Program-made: the position numbers and the translations under genes
In this document: one piece after another, positions 37,115 through 44,820 of the stretch
How the letters are laid out: the number at the start of each line of letters is the position of its first letter
Position numbering within the stretch: the stretch's first letter is position 1
The notes under the pieces: model-generated
Databases searched by the model: none
Seen by the model: the letters and a program-made list of their open reading frames with translations, nothing else
What the model was told of the DNA's origin: nothing
Source: Trichocoleus desertorum NBK24
Lineage (GTDB): Bacteria; Cyanobacteriota; Cyanobacteriia; FACHB-46
DNA: 64,000 bases
Reading direction: 5' to 3'
Assembly: GCF_030409055.1 (NCBI RefSeq)
Contig: NZ_CP116619.1
Coordinates: forward strand, 839,628-903,627

Positions 37115-37492
37115 TGGGGGTGGAGGGACTTGAACCCTCACGACCTTGCGGTCAACGGATTTTCATTCTCCTGTAGCTTTCGCTACTACCTTCTGCTAGT
37201 ACTGTGACCACAGAAATTTGGCTTTGAGAATTGGACCCTCCCTTTACCCTCGACTTAACGTTAGGGTAGCTCCCGTCGGGCCTCTGCACCTTCCGAATCA
37301 GGTTAGACAAGTGAGTACAAGGTTGAATTGCTACTCATTGTGGTCTGAATCGGCTTGGCTCAGGATTGCCATGTCTGCCGCCGTAACGGCTAGATTTAGG
37401 TTTCCCTGAGTTTGAGAGCATCCACTTATCAAATTTCTCTGATAAGGCTCAATTTTTTAAGTCCGTAGCGTCTGCCATTCCGCCACACCCCC
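37115..37492 (-). tRNA. trnL(UAA): tRNA-Leu(UAA), split by a group I intron
   Basis: On the minus strand the 5' exon (37459-37492, 34 nt) begins GGGGGTG and ends in the anticodon stem ACGGA followed by CTT. The 3' exon (37115-37163, 49 nt) begins AAAATCCGT and ends with the T arm GGTTCAAGTCC and acceptor CACCCCC plus discriminator A. The acceptor strands and the 27-31/39-43 stem pair perfectly. Splicing between the first and second anticodon bases gives an 83-nt tRNA with anticodon UAA. CCA is not encoded. The intron interrupts the same place as in other cyanobacteria and plastids. Confidence 0.96.
37164..37458 (-). ncRNA. Group I self-splicing intron in tRNA-Leu(UAA)
   Basis: 295 nt. The conserved core is clear on the minus strand: AATCCTGAGCCAAGCC (P/Q region) and, at 37259-37293, the GAAGGTGCAGAG...CGACGGGAGCTACCC block that includes the guanosine-binding helix P7. 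The 5' end AAAAAATTGAGCC and the 3' terminal G before AAAATCC follow the Anabaena tRNA-Leu intron pattern. It encodes no homing endonuclease. It is longer than the 249-nt Anabaena intron, with the extra length probably in peripheral loops. Confidence 0.93.
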
Positions 37493-37854
37493 GTTAAACG
37501 TGCCGTTTACTCACTAATAGTCAGTAAAGAACTGCTAAGTATTGTGGATGGCATGCTCCACCTTAGCAGACCTGCAATTGTTTTTTGCAGGGCACCTTGT
37601 TTATTGGACATCAAATAGGGAATTTATGCAAGATTTTGGAAAAAATTGCTTAAAGAAGTACGGCTAAAGGCGAAGTGACGAGGGTAGAGGGCAGAAATCG
37701 GAATAAACGAGCGTGGTTTATTGGAGATCAATCCAGCGATCAACAGCAAATGGGGACTCCACGTAGAATAATGGAAGAGATGCATGTTGCAGCCTTCGTT
37801 GAGCTGATGCTGCTTAGGTCAACCACTATTGTTCAGTAGTTTCCTTCAACCTCT
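37493..37854. other. 362-bp region between tRNA-Leu and ndhL
   Basis: Holds the divergent promoters of the tRNA (minus) and the ndhL operon (plus). It contains no ORF of note. A long AT-rich segment lies at about 37600-37660. Confidence 0.45.
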
Positions 37855-38094
37855 ATGCTGACTGCACTTTCTTCAGACACTCTCTTGACTTTGGTTTTGT
37901 ACGCAGCGCTAGGCGGTGCTTACTTGCTGGTTGTACCCTTAGCCTTGTTTTTCTACTTGCAGAAACGTTGGTATATTGCTAGCTCCTTCGAGCGGGCTTT
38001 CATGTACTTTCTAGTTTTCTTCTTCTTCCCTGGGCTTTTGCTCTTAGCGCCGTTTCTCAATTTTCGGCCCCAGAAGCGCCAGATTGAAGCATAA
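37855..38094 (+). CDS. ndhL: NAD(P)H-quinone oxidoreductase subunit L
   Basis: 79 residues with two membrane helices (about 10-31 and 45-66). The pattern [19 protein letters not shown], and [16 protein letters not shown] is that of NdhL. It is a subunit of the thylakoid NDH-1 complex, specific to cyanobacteria and plastids, involved in cyclic electron flow and CO2 uptake. It heads a likely operon with a DUF3007 protein and trpA, a common cyanobacterial arrangement. Confidence 0.93.
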   Translation: MLTALSSDTLLTLVLYAALGGAYLLVVPLALFFYLQKRWYIASSFERAFMYFLVFFFFPGLLLLAPFLNFRPQKRQIEA

Positions 38095-38133
38095 ATGGTT
38101 TTTTATTGGCAGGCTTTCTATTGGCAGGCATAG

Positions 38134-38469
38134 ATGCGGCGCATTGACGTTTTCGGAATTGGTCTAGCCATTTTTGTGTCGGGCGGCTTGATGTACTTGC
38201 TACTTCAGTTCGTCGGGCTAGATAGCGTAGAGGCAGGCATCTGGAGTCAGGCCGTTCTTGTGGCTGGGTTGGTGGGTTGGTTGCTCACCTACCTGGCAAG
38301 AGCCCTGACTCAAAAGATGACCTACAACCAGCAGGTACAGGATTATCGAGAAGCAGTCTTGCAAAAACGGCTAGAAGAACTGACGCCAGAAGAATTGGCC
38401 AAAATTCAAGCCGAAATTGAGCAGGAGCAGCAATCCTCTACTCAAGACTCAACGCCAACGCAGATCTAA
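38134..38469 (+). CDS. DUF3007 family membrane protein
   Basis: 111 residues. Two membrane helices (about 7-27 and 36-58) are followed by a charged coiled-coil-like tail (L-Q-K-R-L-E-E-L-T-P-E-E-L-A-K-I). The family DUF3007 is restricted to cyanobacteria and plastid-bearing eukaryotes and usually sits between ndhL and trpA, as here. Function is unknown. It starts 39 bases after ndhL, so cotranscription is likely. Confidence 0.88.
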   Translation: MRRIDVFGIGLAIFVSGGLMYLLLQFVGLDSVEAGIWSQAVLVAGLVGWLLTYLARALTQKMTYNQQVQDYREAVLQKRLEELTPEELAKIQAEIEQEQQSSTQDSTPTQI

Positions 38470-38582
38470 GACCTCGTAGTTTCTGGGAAACTTAGTTGCT
38501 AATTAAATGCTGATTAAATTAGGTAACTTACCTAAAATCAGCTAGCTTTTATATTGGGTTAACTTGTAGATAAATTATTCGG

Positions 38583-39383
38583 ATGACATCGGTTTCTCAG
38601 TGTTTTGAATCCCTCCGTGATCGCGGTCAATGTGCTCTGATCCCCTTCATCACAGCCGGAGATCCCGACTTGGCAACCACAGCAGAAGCGCTGCGGATCT
38701 TGGACCGTAGTGGTGCCGACTTAATCGAGTTGGGTGTGCCTTACTCAGACCCCCTGGCGGATGGGCCTGTCATCCAAGCGGCGGCAACTCGCGCTTTGCA
38801 ACGGGGCACTCGGCTAGAGGCAGTACTCGAAATGGTGGGGCAAGTTAGCCCAGAACTCAGAGCGCCGATTGTTCTGTTTATTTATTACAACCCGATCCTG
38901 AACCAAGGCATTGAGAACTTCCTCAAGCAGATTGCGGAGGCTGGGGTCAAGGGCTTAGTCGTGCCAGATTTGCCGCTAGAAGAATCGGAGACATTGATCC
39001 AAACAGCAGCCACCTTAGGAATTGAAGTCGTGTTGTTGGTGGCTCCGACCAGCCCCAAAGAGCGAATTGAGGCGATCGCTCGGCAAGCCGAAGGCTTTAT
39101 TTATCTGGTGAGTGTCACAGGTGTGACCGGAATCCGCACCCAACTGGAAGCTCGCGCCCAAGACATCTTGATGGATTTACGCACTATCACCGACAAGCCC
39201 ATTGGAGTAGGTTTTGGTATTTCCCAGCCAGAGCACGCGCGGCAAGTCATGGATTGGGGCGCAGATGCGGTGATTGTGGGTAGTGCTTTTGTTAAGCGTC
39301 TAGCCGATGGCACCCCAGCGCAAGGTTTGCAAGCGATCGAAGAATTTTGTCGCAGCCTCAAAATCGCGATCACGTCTGATTAG
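38583..39383 (+). CDS. trpA: Tryptophan synthase alpha chain
   Basis: 266 residues, a TIM-barrel enzyme of usual length. Catalytic Glu is in [17 protein letters not shown] and catalytic Asp in [11 protein letters not shown]; the phosphate-binding site appears as G-V-G-F-G-I-S. It cleaves indole-3-glycerol phosphate and channels indole to TrpB. TrpB is not in the window. The start ATG at 38583 sits 113 bases after the DUF3007 gene. No attenuator or leader peptide was recognised. Confidence 0.97.
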   Translation: MTSVSQCFESLRDRGQCALIPFITAGDPDLATTAEALRILDRSGADLIELGVPYSDPLADGPVIQAAATRALQRGTRLEAVLEMVGQVSPELRAPIVLFIYYNPILNQGIENFLKQIAEAGVKGLVVPDLPLEESETLIQTAATLGIEVVLLVAPTSPKERIEAIARQAEGFIYLVSVTGVTGIRTQLEARAQDILMDLRTITDKPIGVGFGISQPEHARQVMDWGADAVIVGSAFVKRLADGTPAQGLQAIEEFCRSLKIAITSD

Positions 39384-39403
39384 AGCTTCTGATTAGAACT
39401 AAA

Positions 39404-39478
39404 TTAAAGGTTTTGCTGCAATTGCCAACAAGCTTGAGCGATCGCCCAATCCTCCTGCGTTTGAATCACTAGAACCCG
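39404..39478 (-). pseudogene. ackA: Probable 3' remnant of acetate kinase
   Basis: On the minus strand 24 codons read R-V-L-V-I-Q-T-Q-E-D-W-A-I-A-Q-A, then C-W-Q-L-Q, ending in TAA at 39404-39406. This matches the C-terminal strand-helix of acetate kinases (V-I-x-T-x-E-E-x-x-I-A). Nothing before it on that strand continues the gene, and the match stops at 39479, where a different sequence with GC-rich hairpins begins. The identification rests on a short stretch, so confidence is moderate. An intact ackA may exist elsewhere. Confidence 0.45.
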
Positions 39479-39666
39479 GAGAGTTGAATCTCCCTGGGTT
39501 CATTCCCCGCCCCTTGGGGCGGACTAACTGCCGGGAATAGCCCCATGGGTTCATACCTTTGATTCAAGCGTGGCAAGGTCTTGGCTTCCGATATCTTGGC
39601 ACTGCCTGATCTGCATCTTACTGATCCCCTAGGCATTGCTAATAAACCACTCACATTCCTTTGCAA
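39479..39666 (-). mobile_element. Possible remnant of an IS200/IS605-type tnpB 3' end
   Basis: A short minus-strand frame with R-Y-E-P-M-G-L-F-P-A-V-S-P-P and G-A-G-N-E-P-R-E-I occurs here. A GC hairpin (CCGCCCC/GGGGCGG near 39508-39523) lies in it. From memory these tails accompany cyanobacterial TnpB-type elements, and the position exactly abuts the acetate kinase remnant. No catalytic part is present, so this is a weak call. Confidence 0.25.
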
Positions 39667-39827
39667 AGTTAGGCAAGCTATCTAGACTCAACGTCCATCC
39701 CGAGACATGTTGGCTTGCGTCTACCGGGATCTTGCGGTAGGTTGAGGAAATTTGTAGCGATCGCCTCCCCGCAATCAGGGCTTCTACTGGGAAACCACTT
39801 CAACATCTACGAGTTAGAACAAAGCGA
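39667..39827. other. Remaining spacer before the DUF11 gene
   Basis: On the minus strand a coding-like frame ends at a stop near 39636 (containing Y-R-K-I-P-V-D-A-S-Q and W-T-L-S-L-D-S-L-P). It is too short and too isolated to name. With 39384-39666 this makes a 444-bp stretch lacking an intact gene. Confidence 0.25.
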
Positions 39828-40799
39828 ATGAAAGGGTTGATACCGCTGTGGCGACACAGGCGCTGGCTTTTAACCATGCTTTTGCCTGGAATAGGGTTAC
39901 TTCAGGTTTTACCTGGCATAACTCAGGAAACTCGACAGATTCCTAATACTGGATTTGTCATCTTCAAGGCTCCTAATGAGGAAACACCGACAACAGTGCC
40001 ATCTAATCCCACCACTGTTACGGCTGTTGTTGGGGAAGCTGCCCTCGAAGTCATCAAAACAGGCGATCGCTCTGCGGCTGAACCGGGCGATACTGTCACC
40101 TATCGTCTCTTGGTTCGCAACACCGGAACCGTAGCAGTCAATAGTTTAGTAGTACAAGATGTCTTGCCCCTGGGGCTCCAATTTGTTTCTAAATCGCTGC
40201 GAGCGACTTTAATGACTGAAGCTGGTACCACATTGGCAACTCTACCAGAGCCGACGGTGAGCGGTCGTACGATTAATATTGCAGTACCCAATGGTTCAGC
40301 ACCCAAACAAACCCTAACGCTTGCCTATTCAGTAGTTCTCACTCCTGATGCAGTTCGAGGCACTGGGCGCAACTTAGCCTCAGCGGGTGGTAAGGCTGGA
40401 ACGCGCGAGGTAAAAAGTAACACCGCCAGTTTCGTCCTCCAAATTCGCCCTGGCATCTTATCGGACTGTGGCACAATTGTTGGCCGTGTCTTTGTAGACA
40501 AAAACTTTGATGGTGAGCAGCAGCGAGGAGAACCTGGTGTTCCAAATGCCGTAGTCTTCATGGATGACGGAAATCGGATCGTTACAGACCCCAACGGCTT
40601 ATTTTCAGTTGCCAATGTGATCGCGGGAAATCGCACAGGCGCTCTAGACCTAACCAGCTTACCAGGGTACACCCTGGCACCAAATTTGTATCGAATTGAG
40701 AACAACAACCAGTCACGCCTGATTCGTTTAGAACCAGGAGGATTGGCCCGAATGAACTTTGCGGTAACACCTGCTTTTGGCGAACAACAGCCAGACTAA
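39828..40799 (+). CDS. Secreted DUF11-domain protein
   Basis: 323 residues. The N-terminal hydrophobic segment (W-L-L-T-M-L-L-P-G-I-G-L-L-Q-V-L) is a signal peptide or anchor. One DUF11 (conserved repeat, Ig-like) domain spans about residues 65-200, with T-G-D-R-S-A-A-E-P-G-D-T-V-T-Y and the typical L-P-L-G-L-Q-F-V block. A second module near 215-300 looks like a SdrD-B-like fold (G-R-V-F-V-D-K-N-F-D-G-E, then G-V-P-N-A-V-V-F-M-D-D-G). Likely an extracellular or outer-membrane-associated structural protein. It precedes a large beta-barrel gene and a second DUF11 protein. Confidence 0.78.
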   Translation: MKGLIPLWRHRRWLLTMLLPGIGLLQVLPGITQETRQIPNTGFVIFKAPNEETPTTVPSNPTTVTAVVGEAALEVIKTGDRSAAEPGDTVTYRLLVRNTGTVAVNSLVVQDVLPLGLQFVSKSLRATLMTEAGTTLATLPEPTVSGRTINIAVPNGSAPKQTLTLAYSVVLTPDAVRGTGRNLASAGGKAGTREVKSNTASFVLQIRPGILSDCGTIVGRVFVDKNFDGEQQRGEPGVPNAVVFMDDGNRIVTDPNGLFSVANVIAGNRTGALDLTSLPGYTLAPNLYRIENNNQSRLIRLEPGGLARMNFAVTPAFGEQQPD

Positions 40800-41083
40800 T
40801 TTGCTTTGCCTTTAAGACTCAAGGGTTCTATCTAGAAAGTTTCCAGACTCTAACGGTTTATCTATCGCGGCTAAATTTGACATCCGTATCCAGGGACTGA
40901 TAGGCTAATGCCCTTGTTACACTCATTGCTCGCTCGGCTAGTCGAGTTGCAGAAGTAAAGCTGAGTGCAGTTGCACCAACTGTATCTTTCTGCTGCCATC
41001 GGGGGTTCTCGCATCACACTGTTGACTCTTAACACTAAGAGTTCTCTCTGTCACTTACTCAATCATTGGCAGACCAAATACTT

Positions 41084-44000
41084 ATGAGAGGGACAGCCTT
41101 TTCCGGTCAGGCGATCGCTCGTCTGTGCTTGCTAACCACGACAGTCGGAGCAATGGGGGTCATCACTGCTGCCCATGCAGCTGAGACTTCTGCACCATCT
41201 GCTTCAGATACACCAACAACTCCACAGGTATCGGAACAGCTTACTGAAGATATTGCTGAAGTAGCAGTTCAATCTACAACTCCTAGCTTGTTTAATCCGG
41301 AAAAAAACAACCTGTTTCAGGGAGAAACAACCAAATTTACAGTTGTTAATGACCCCAGTTCATTAGCTGTCCTAAAAGCAGATCCGTCAAGCTTCGTCTT
41401 GCTAAATGAAGGCGACCGCCCTTCAGCCCCAGACGCAACGGTAGCACCGCCCTCTACCAATGCCTCTAGTTCTGCCACGAATCACCCGATTCAGGTCAGT
41501 CAGGGTGAACCGCAGCCAGAAAATACTATTCCCGCATCCACCGAAACAACCCCAGTTCCCACAACTGAAACAACTTTAGACACAACTTTAGACGCGACGC
41601 TAGGGCCGACAATTACTCGTTTAGAGATTCTTCCAGCCGACGACCCACGGGTAGCAGCCGATGGTCGATCGACGGTGACGCTACAGGGTCGAATTATTGA
41701 CCAGAATGAGCAGCTGATTGCCGAAGATACAGTGGTGACGCTGACAGCGAGCGCAGGAAATTTCGTCGGAGCCGATTACGATTCAGACCGTCCTGGCTTC
41801 CAGGTATTGGCACGGCAAGGTCAATTTACAGCGCAATTGCAAGCCACTCTAGAAGCACAAAAGGTCCGGGTACGAGCAGCTGTTAACCGAGCCAAGCCAA
41901 CAGAACTGTCACCGAAAATTCCACCCGTTGAATCGAGGCAACCATTACTCAGCAAAGGGGAGCTGGAAGCCTATACGCAAGTGGAGTTTATTACCAACCT
42001 ACGCCCTTCCCTAGTTACAGGCTCGATCAATTTACGATTGGGTCAATCTGGAACAGATTTTTATAGCAGCTTCCGAGATTTTTTAGACCCTGAGCTGATT
42101 GATGACGGCACTCAATTTGATGTTGATGCTTCGGTTTTTGCGATCGGGGCGATCGGAGATTGGCTGTTTACTGGTGCTTATAACAGTCAACGACCGCTGA
42201 ATGAAACCTGTGATGGCACGACGCGGCTGTTCCGCGACATCCAGTTCTGTGATCAAAATTACCCCGTTTATGGAGATAGCTCTACCTCCACTTACCTGAC
42301 CCCCTCGATTGACAGTGTGTATTTGCGGTTTGAGCGTACCTCTCCGGTAGAGGGGGCAGAAGCAGATTATGGGATGTGGGGGGACTACAACACCCAAGAA
42401 TTTGCTCGTTCCTCGCAGCTATTTACAGCCACGACCCGCCAGTTGCATGGATTTAAGGGCAACTATAACTTAGGCAATCTCCAAGCTACATTTCTGTATG
42501 CCAACAATGTAGAGGGATTTCAGCGAGATACGATCGCGCCAGATGGTACGAGTGGTTATTATTTCGTGTCTCGTCGTCTGGTCATTCCTGGTAGCGAAAA
42601 CGTTTTTCTAGAAACAGAAGAAATTGCTCGGCCCGGAACGGTAGTTGAACGAAAGTCTCTTAGTCGCGGCCCTGATTACGAAATTGATTACGACCGAGGC
42701 ACCATTTTATTTCGGCGTCCAATTCTAGCAACGGAGTTTGACCCGTTTGGCAGAACGCTGGTGCGGCGAATTGTGGTGACGTACCAACATGAAACTACTG
42801 GCAATGATACCAACCTCTATGGTGGACGGCTGCAATACAACTTTTCTCGCTCTCTCAATAGCGAAAGCTGGGCAGGAGTTAGCTATCTTCGTGAAGACCA
42901 AGGAAGCCAGGATTTTGAGCTGTATGGTGTAGATTTTCTTTTTCCCTTAGGAGGCGATAGCAGACTGGTAGGAGAGTTCGCCCAGTCTAGTTTTGACTCC
43001 TTGTTTCGGGGTAACGTGGCTGGCTCAGCCTACCGCTTAGAACTATCAGCCAAGCTGTCGTCCGGAATTTTGGGGCAAGCCTACTACCGCTCTGTGGATG
43101 AAGGGTTCAACAACAATGCCACCTTCAGCTTTACGCCAGGGCAAACCCGATACGGGGGCGCGATCGCCGCTAATGTCACGCCGACAACGAAGCTAAATCT
43201 GCAATACGATCGCGAAACCAACTACGGCATTGCCCCACTGCTCCGAACCACCTTACCGGATCTGTTTAATCCAGCTCCAGAACCAATACCGGGAAGCGCG
43301 GTCGATAACACACTCAGAACTATTAGTGCGGGTGTACAGCAGAAAATTGGCACAGTAGACCTGAGTGTAGATTGGGTCAACCGCGATCGCAGCGACCGCG
43401 CCAATCCAGAATTGTTTGAGGGGAATACAAACCAGTTAGTGTCTCGGTTGGGCCTACCGCTCACTGAAAGCTTGACCTTCCGTGCTCAAAATGAATTGAA
43501 TTTACAAGGTAGCGATCCCCTCTATCCCGATCGCACAACCTTAGGGCTAGATTGGGCGGCTTATCCTGGTGTGACCGTGCGCTTAGCCCAACAATTTATT
43601 TCGGGGGGGCTATTCGGTAATGGCTCGATCACTAGCCTCGACACAATTCTGGAGCACCATTTTTCTGAAAACACCAGCGTTACAGGTCGTTATTCGGTTC
43701 TGAGCGGATTCAATAGCATGACGGGGCAAGGTGCTGTTGGTCTCAATCACCGTTGGACGATCGCGCCGGGGCTACGAATGAGTCTCAATTATGAGCATAT
43801 TTTCAGCAACCTGTTTTTGCGAACTGCTGCGGGTCAGCAATTTGCCCAACCCTACGCCACAGGTCAAAGTGCAGCAGCTTTGGGTTTATTGTCTGGGGAC
43901 AGCTACGGGGTGGGACTAGAGTATACTGACAATCCCAACTTCAAAGCCAGTGCTCGGTTTGAGCATCGCACCTCCTCAGCCGGAAGTAACACAGTCATTT

Positions 44001-44782
44001 CAGCGGCAGCGGCAGGAAAAGTTTCCCCGGCTGTCACTGCACTGGCTCGCTATCAACAAGCAAGCGCTTCTAACCAACTACTGACGGCACTAGGAGATAC
44101 ATCTAATCTCAGATTAGGGTTAGCTTACCGAAACCCTCATAGCGATCGCTTCAATGCCTTGCTGCGGTATGAGTATCGCTTCAATCCCGCTATTACACCA
44201 GATACGCTGTTGTTTGATCGAGCAACCGAAGCCGTAGACCATACATTTGCATTAGAAGCCATCTACGCTCCTGACTGGCGATGGGAGTTCTACGGCAAAT
44301 ATGCACTCCGCAACAGCACATCGTACCGTGCACAAGACTTATCGAACACCAATACTATTTCGCTGGCTCAGCTACGCACCACCTATCGGTTGGGTTACCG
44401 CATGGACTTGGTTGGAGAAATGCGCTGGATTAGCCAACCGACCACTGGGTTTGATGAACTGGGTTGGGTCGTTGAAACTGGGTATTACCTCACACCCAAT
44501 CTTCGCCTAGCAGCAGGCTATAGCTTCGGTCGCGTTGATGATCGCGACTTCAACGGCGATCGCTCTAAAGGTGGGCTATATCTTGGCTTGAATCTAAAAC
44601 TGAATGAACTGTTTGATGGCTTTGGTTTACAAAAAACAGTGCCGCCCCAACAGCAAGAATCGCAGGTGAAGCCTGTAGCGAGCCAACCGGGGTTGCCTAC
44701 AAGTAGCAACCCAAGCCCTGGCTCCTCTGCCTTGACCAACTCGCCTTCTGTCTTGCCCGCGATCGCAGGCACTGCTCCATGA
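41084..44782 (+). CDS. Large outer-membrane beta-barrel protein with Ig-like domain
   Basis: 1232 residues from ATG 41084 (M-R-G-T-A-F-S-G-Q); a TTG at 41066 gives six more residues before the signal peptide. The signal peptide ends in A-A-H-A-A-E near residue 30. A Ser/Thr/Pro-rich stretch is followed by a bacterial Ig-like domain (about 180-270: A-D-G-R-S-T-V-T-L-Q-G-R). Then come about 900 residues of alternating aromatic-hydrophobic strands ending D-R-S-K-G-G-L-Y-L-G-L, typical of an outer-membrane barrel, plus a Pro/Ser tail. It lacks TonB-box and plug features visible to me. The role is unknown; adhesin, secretion or transport are possible. Linked to the next gene by a 38-base gap. Confidence 0.75.
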   Translation: MRGTAFSGQAIARLCLLTTTVGAMGVITAAHAAETSAPSASDTPTTPQVSEQLTEDIAEVAVQSTTPSLFNPEKNNLFQGETTKFTVVNDPSSLAVLKADPSSFVLLNEGDRPSAPDATVAPPSTNASSSATNHPIQVSQGEPQPENTIPASTETTPVPTTETTLDTTLDATLGPTITRLEILPADDPRVAADGRSTVTLQGRIIDQNEQLIAEDTVVTLTASAGNFVGADYDSDRPGFQVLARQGQFTAQLQATLEAQKVRVRAAVNRAKPTELSPKIPPVESRQPLLSKGELEAYTQVEFITNLRPSLVTGSINLRLGQSGTDFYSSFRDFLDPELIDDGTQFDVDASVFAIGAIGDWLFTGAYNSQRPLNETCDGTTRLFRDIQFCDQNYPVYGDSSTSTYLTPSIDSVYLRFERTSPVEGAEADYGMWGDYNTQEFARSSQLFTATTRQLHGFKGNYNLGNLQATFLYANNVEGFQRDTIAPDGTSGYYFVSRRLVIPGSENVFLETEEIARPGTVVERKSLSRGPDYEIDYDRGTILFRRPILATEFDPFGRTLVRRIVVTYQHETTGNDTNLYGGRLQYNFSRSLNSESWAGVSYLREDQGSQDFELYGVDFLFPLGGDSRLVGEFAQSSFDSLFRGNVAGSAYRLELSAKLSSGILGQAYYRSVDEGFNNNATFSFTPGQTRYGGAIAANVTPTTKLNLQYDRETNYGIAPLLRTTLPDLFNPAPEPIPGSAVDNTLRTISAGVQQKIGTVDLSVDWVNRDRSDRANPELFEGNTNQLVSRLGLPLTESLTFRAQNELNLQGSDPLYPDRTTLGLDWAAYPGVTVRLAQQFISGGLFGNGSITSLDTILEHHFSENTSVTGRYSVLSGFNSMTGQGAVGLNHRWTIAPGLRMSLNYEHIFSNLFLRTAAGQQFAQPYATGQSAAALGLLSGDSYGVGLEYTDNPNFKASARFEHRTSSAGSNTVISAAAAGKVSPAVTALARYQQASASNQLLTALGDTSNLRLGLAYRNPHSDRFNALLRYEYRFNPAITPDTLLFDRATEAVDHTFALEAIYAPDWRWEFYGKYALRNSTSYRAQDLSNTNTISLAQLRTTYRLGYRMDLVGEMRWISQPTTGFDELGWVVETGYYLTPNLRLAAGYSFGRVDDRDFNGDRSKGGLYLGLNLKLNELFDGFGLQKTVPPQQQESQVKPVASQPGLPTSSNPSPGSSALTNSPSVLPAIAGTAP

Positions 44783-44820
44783 CCGTTGACCATAGCTCCA
44801 GTTTTTAAGCACATATCGCT

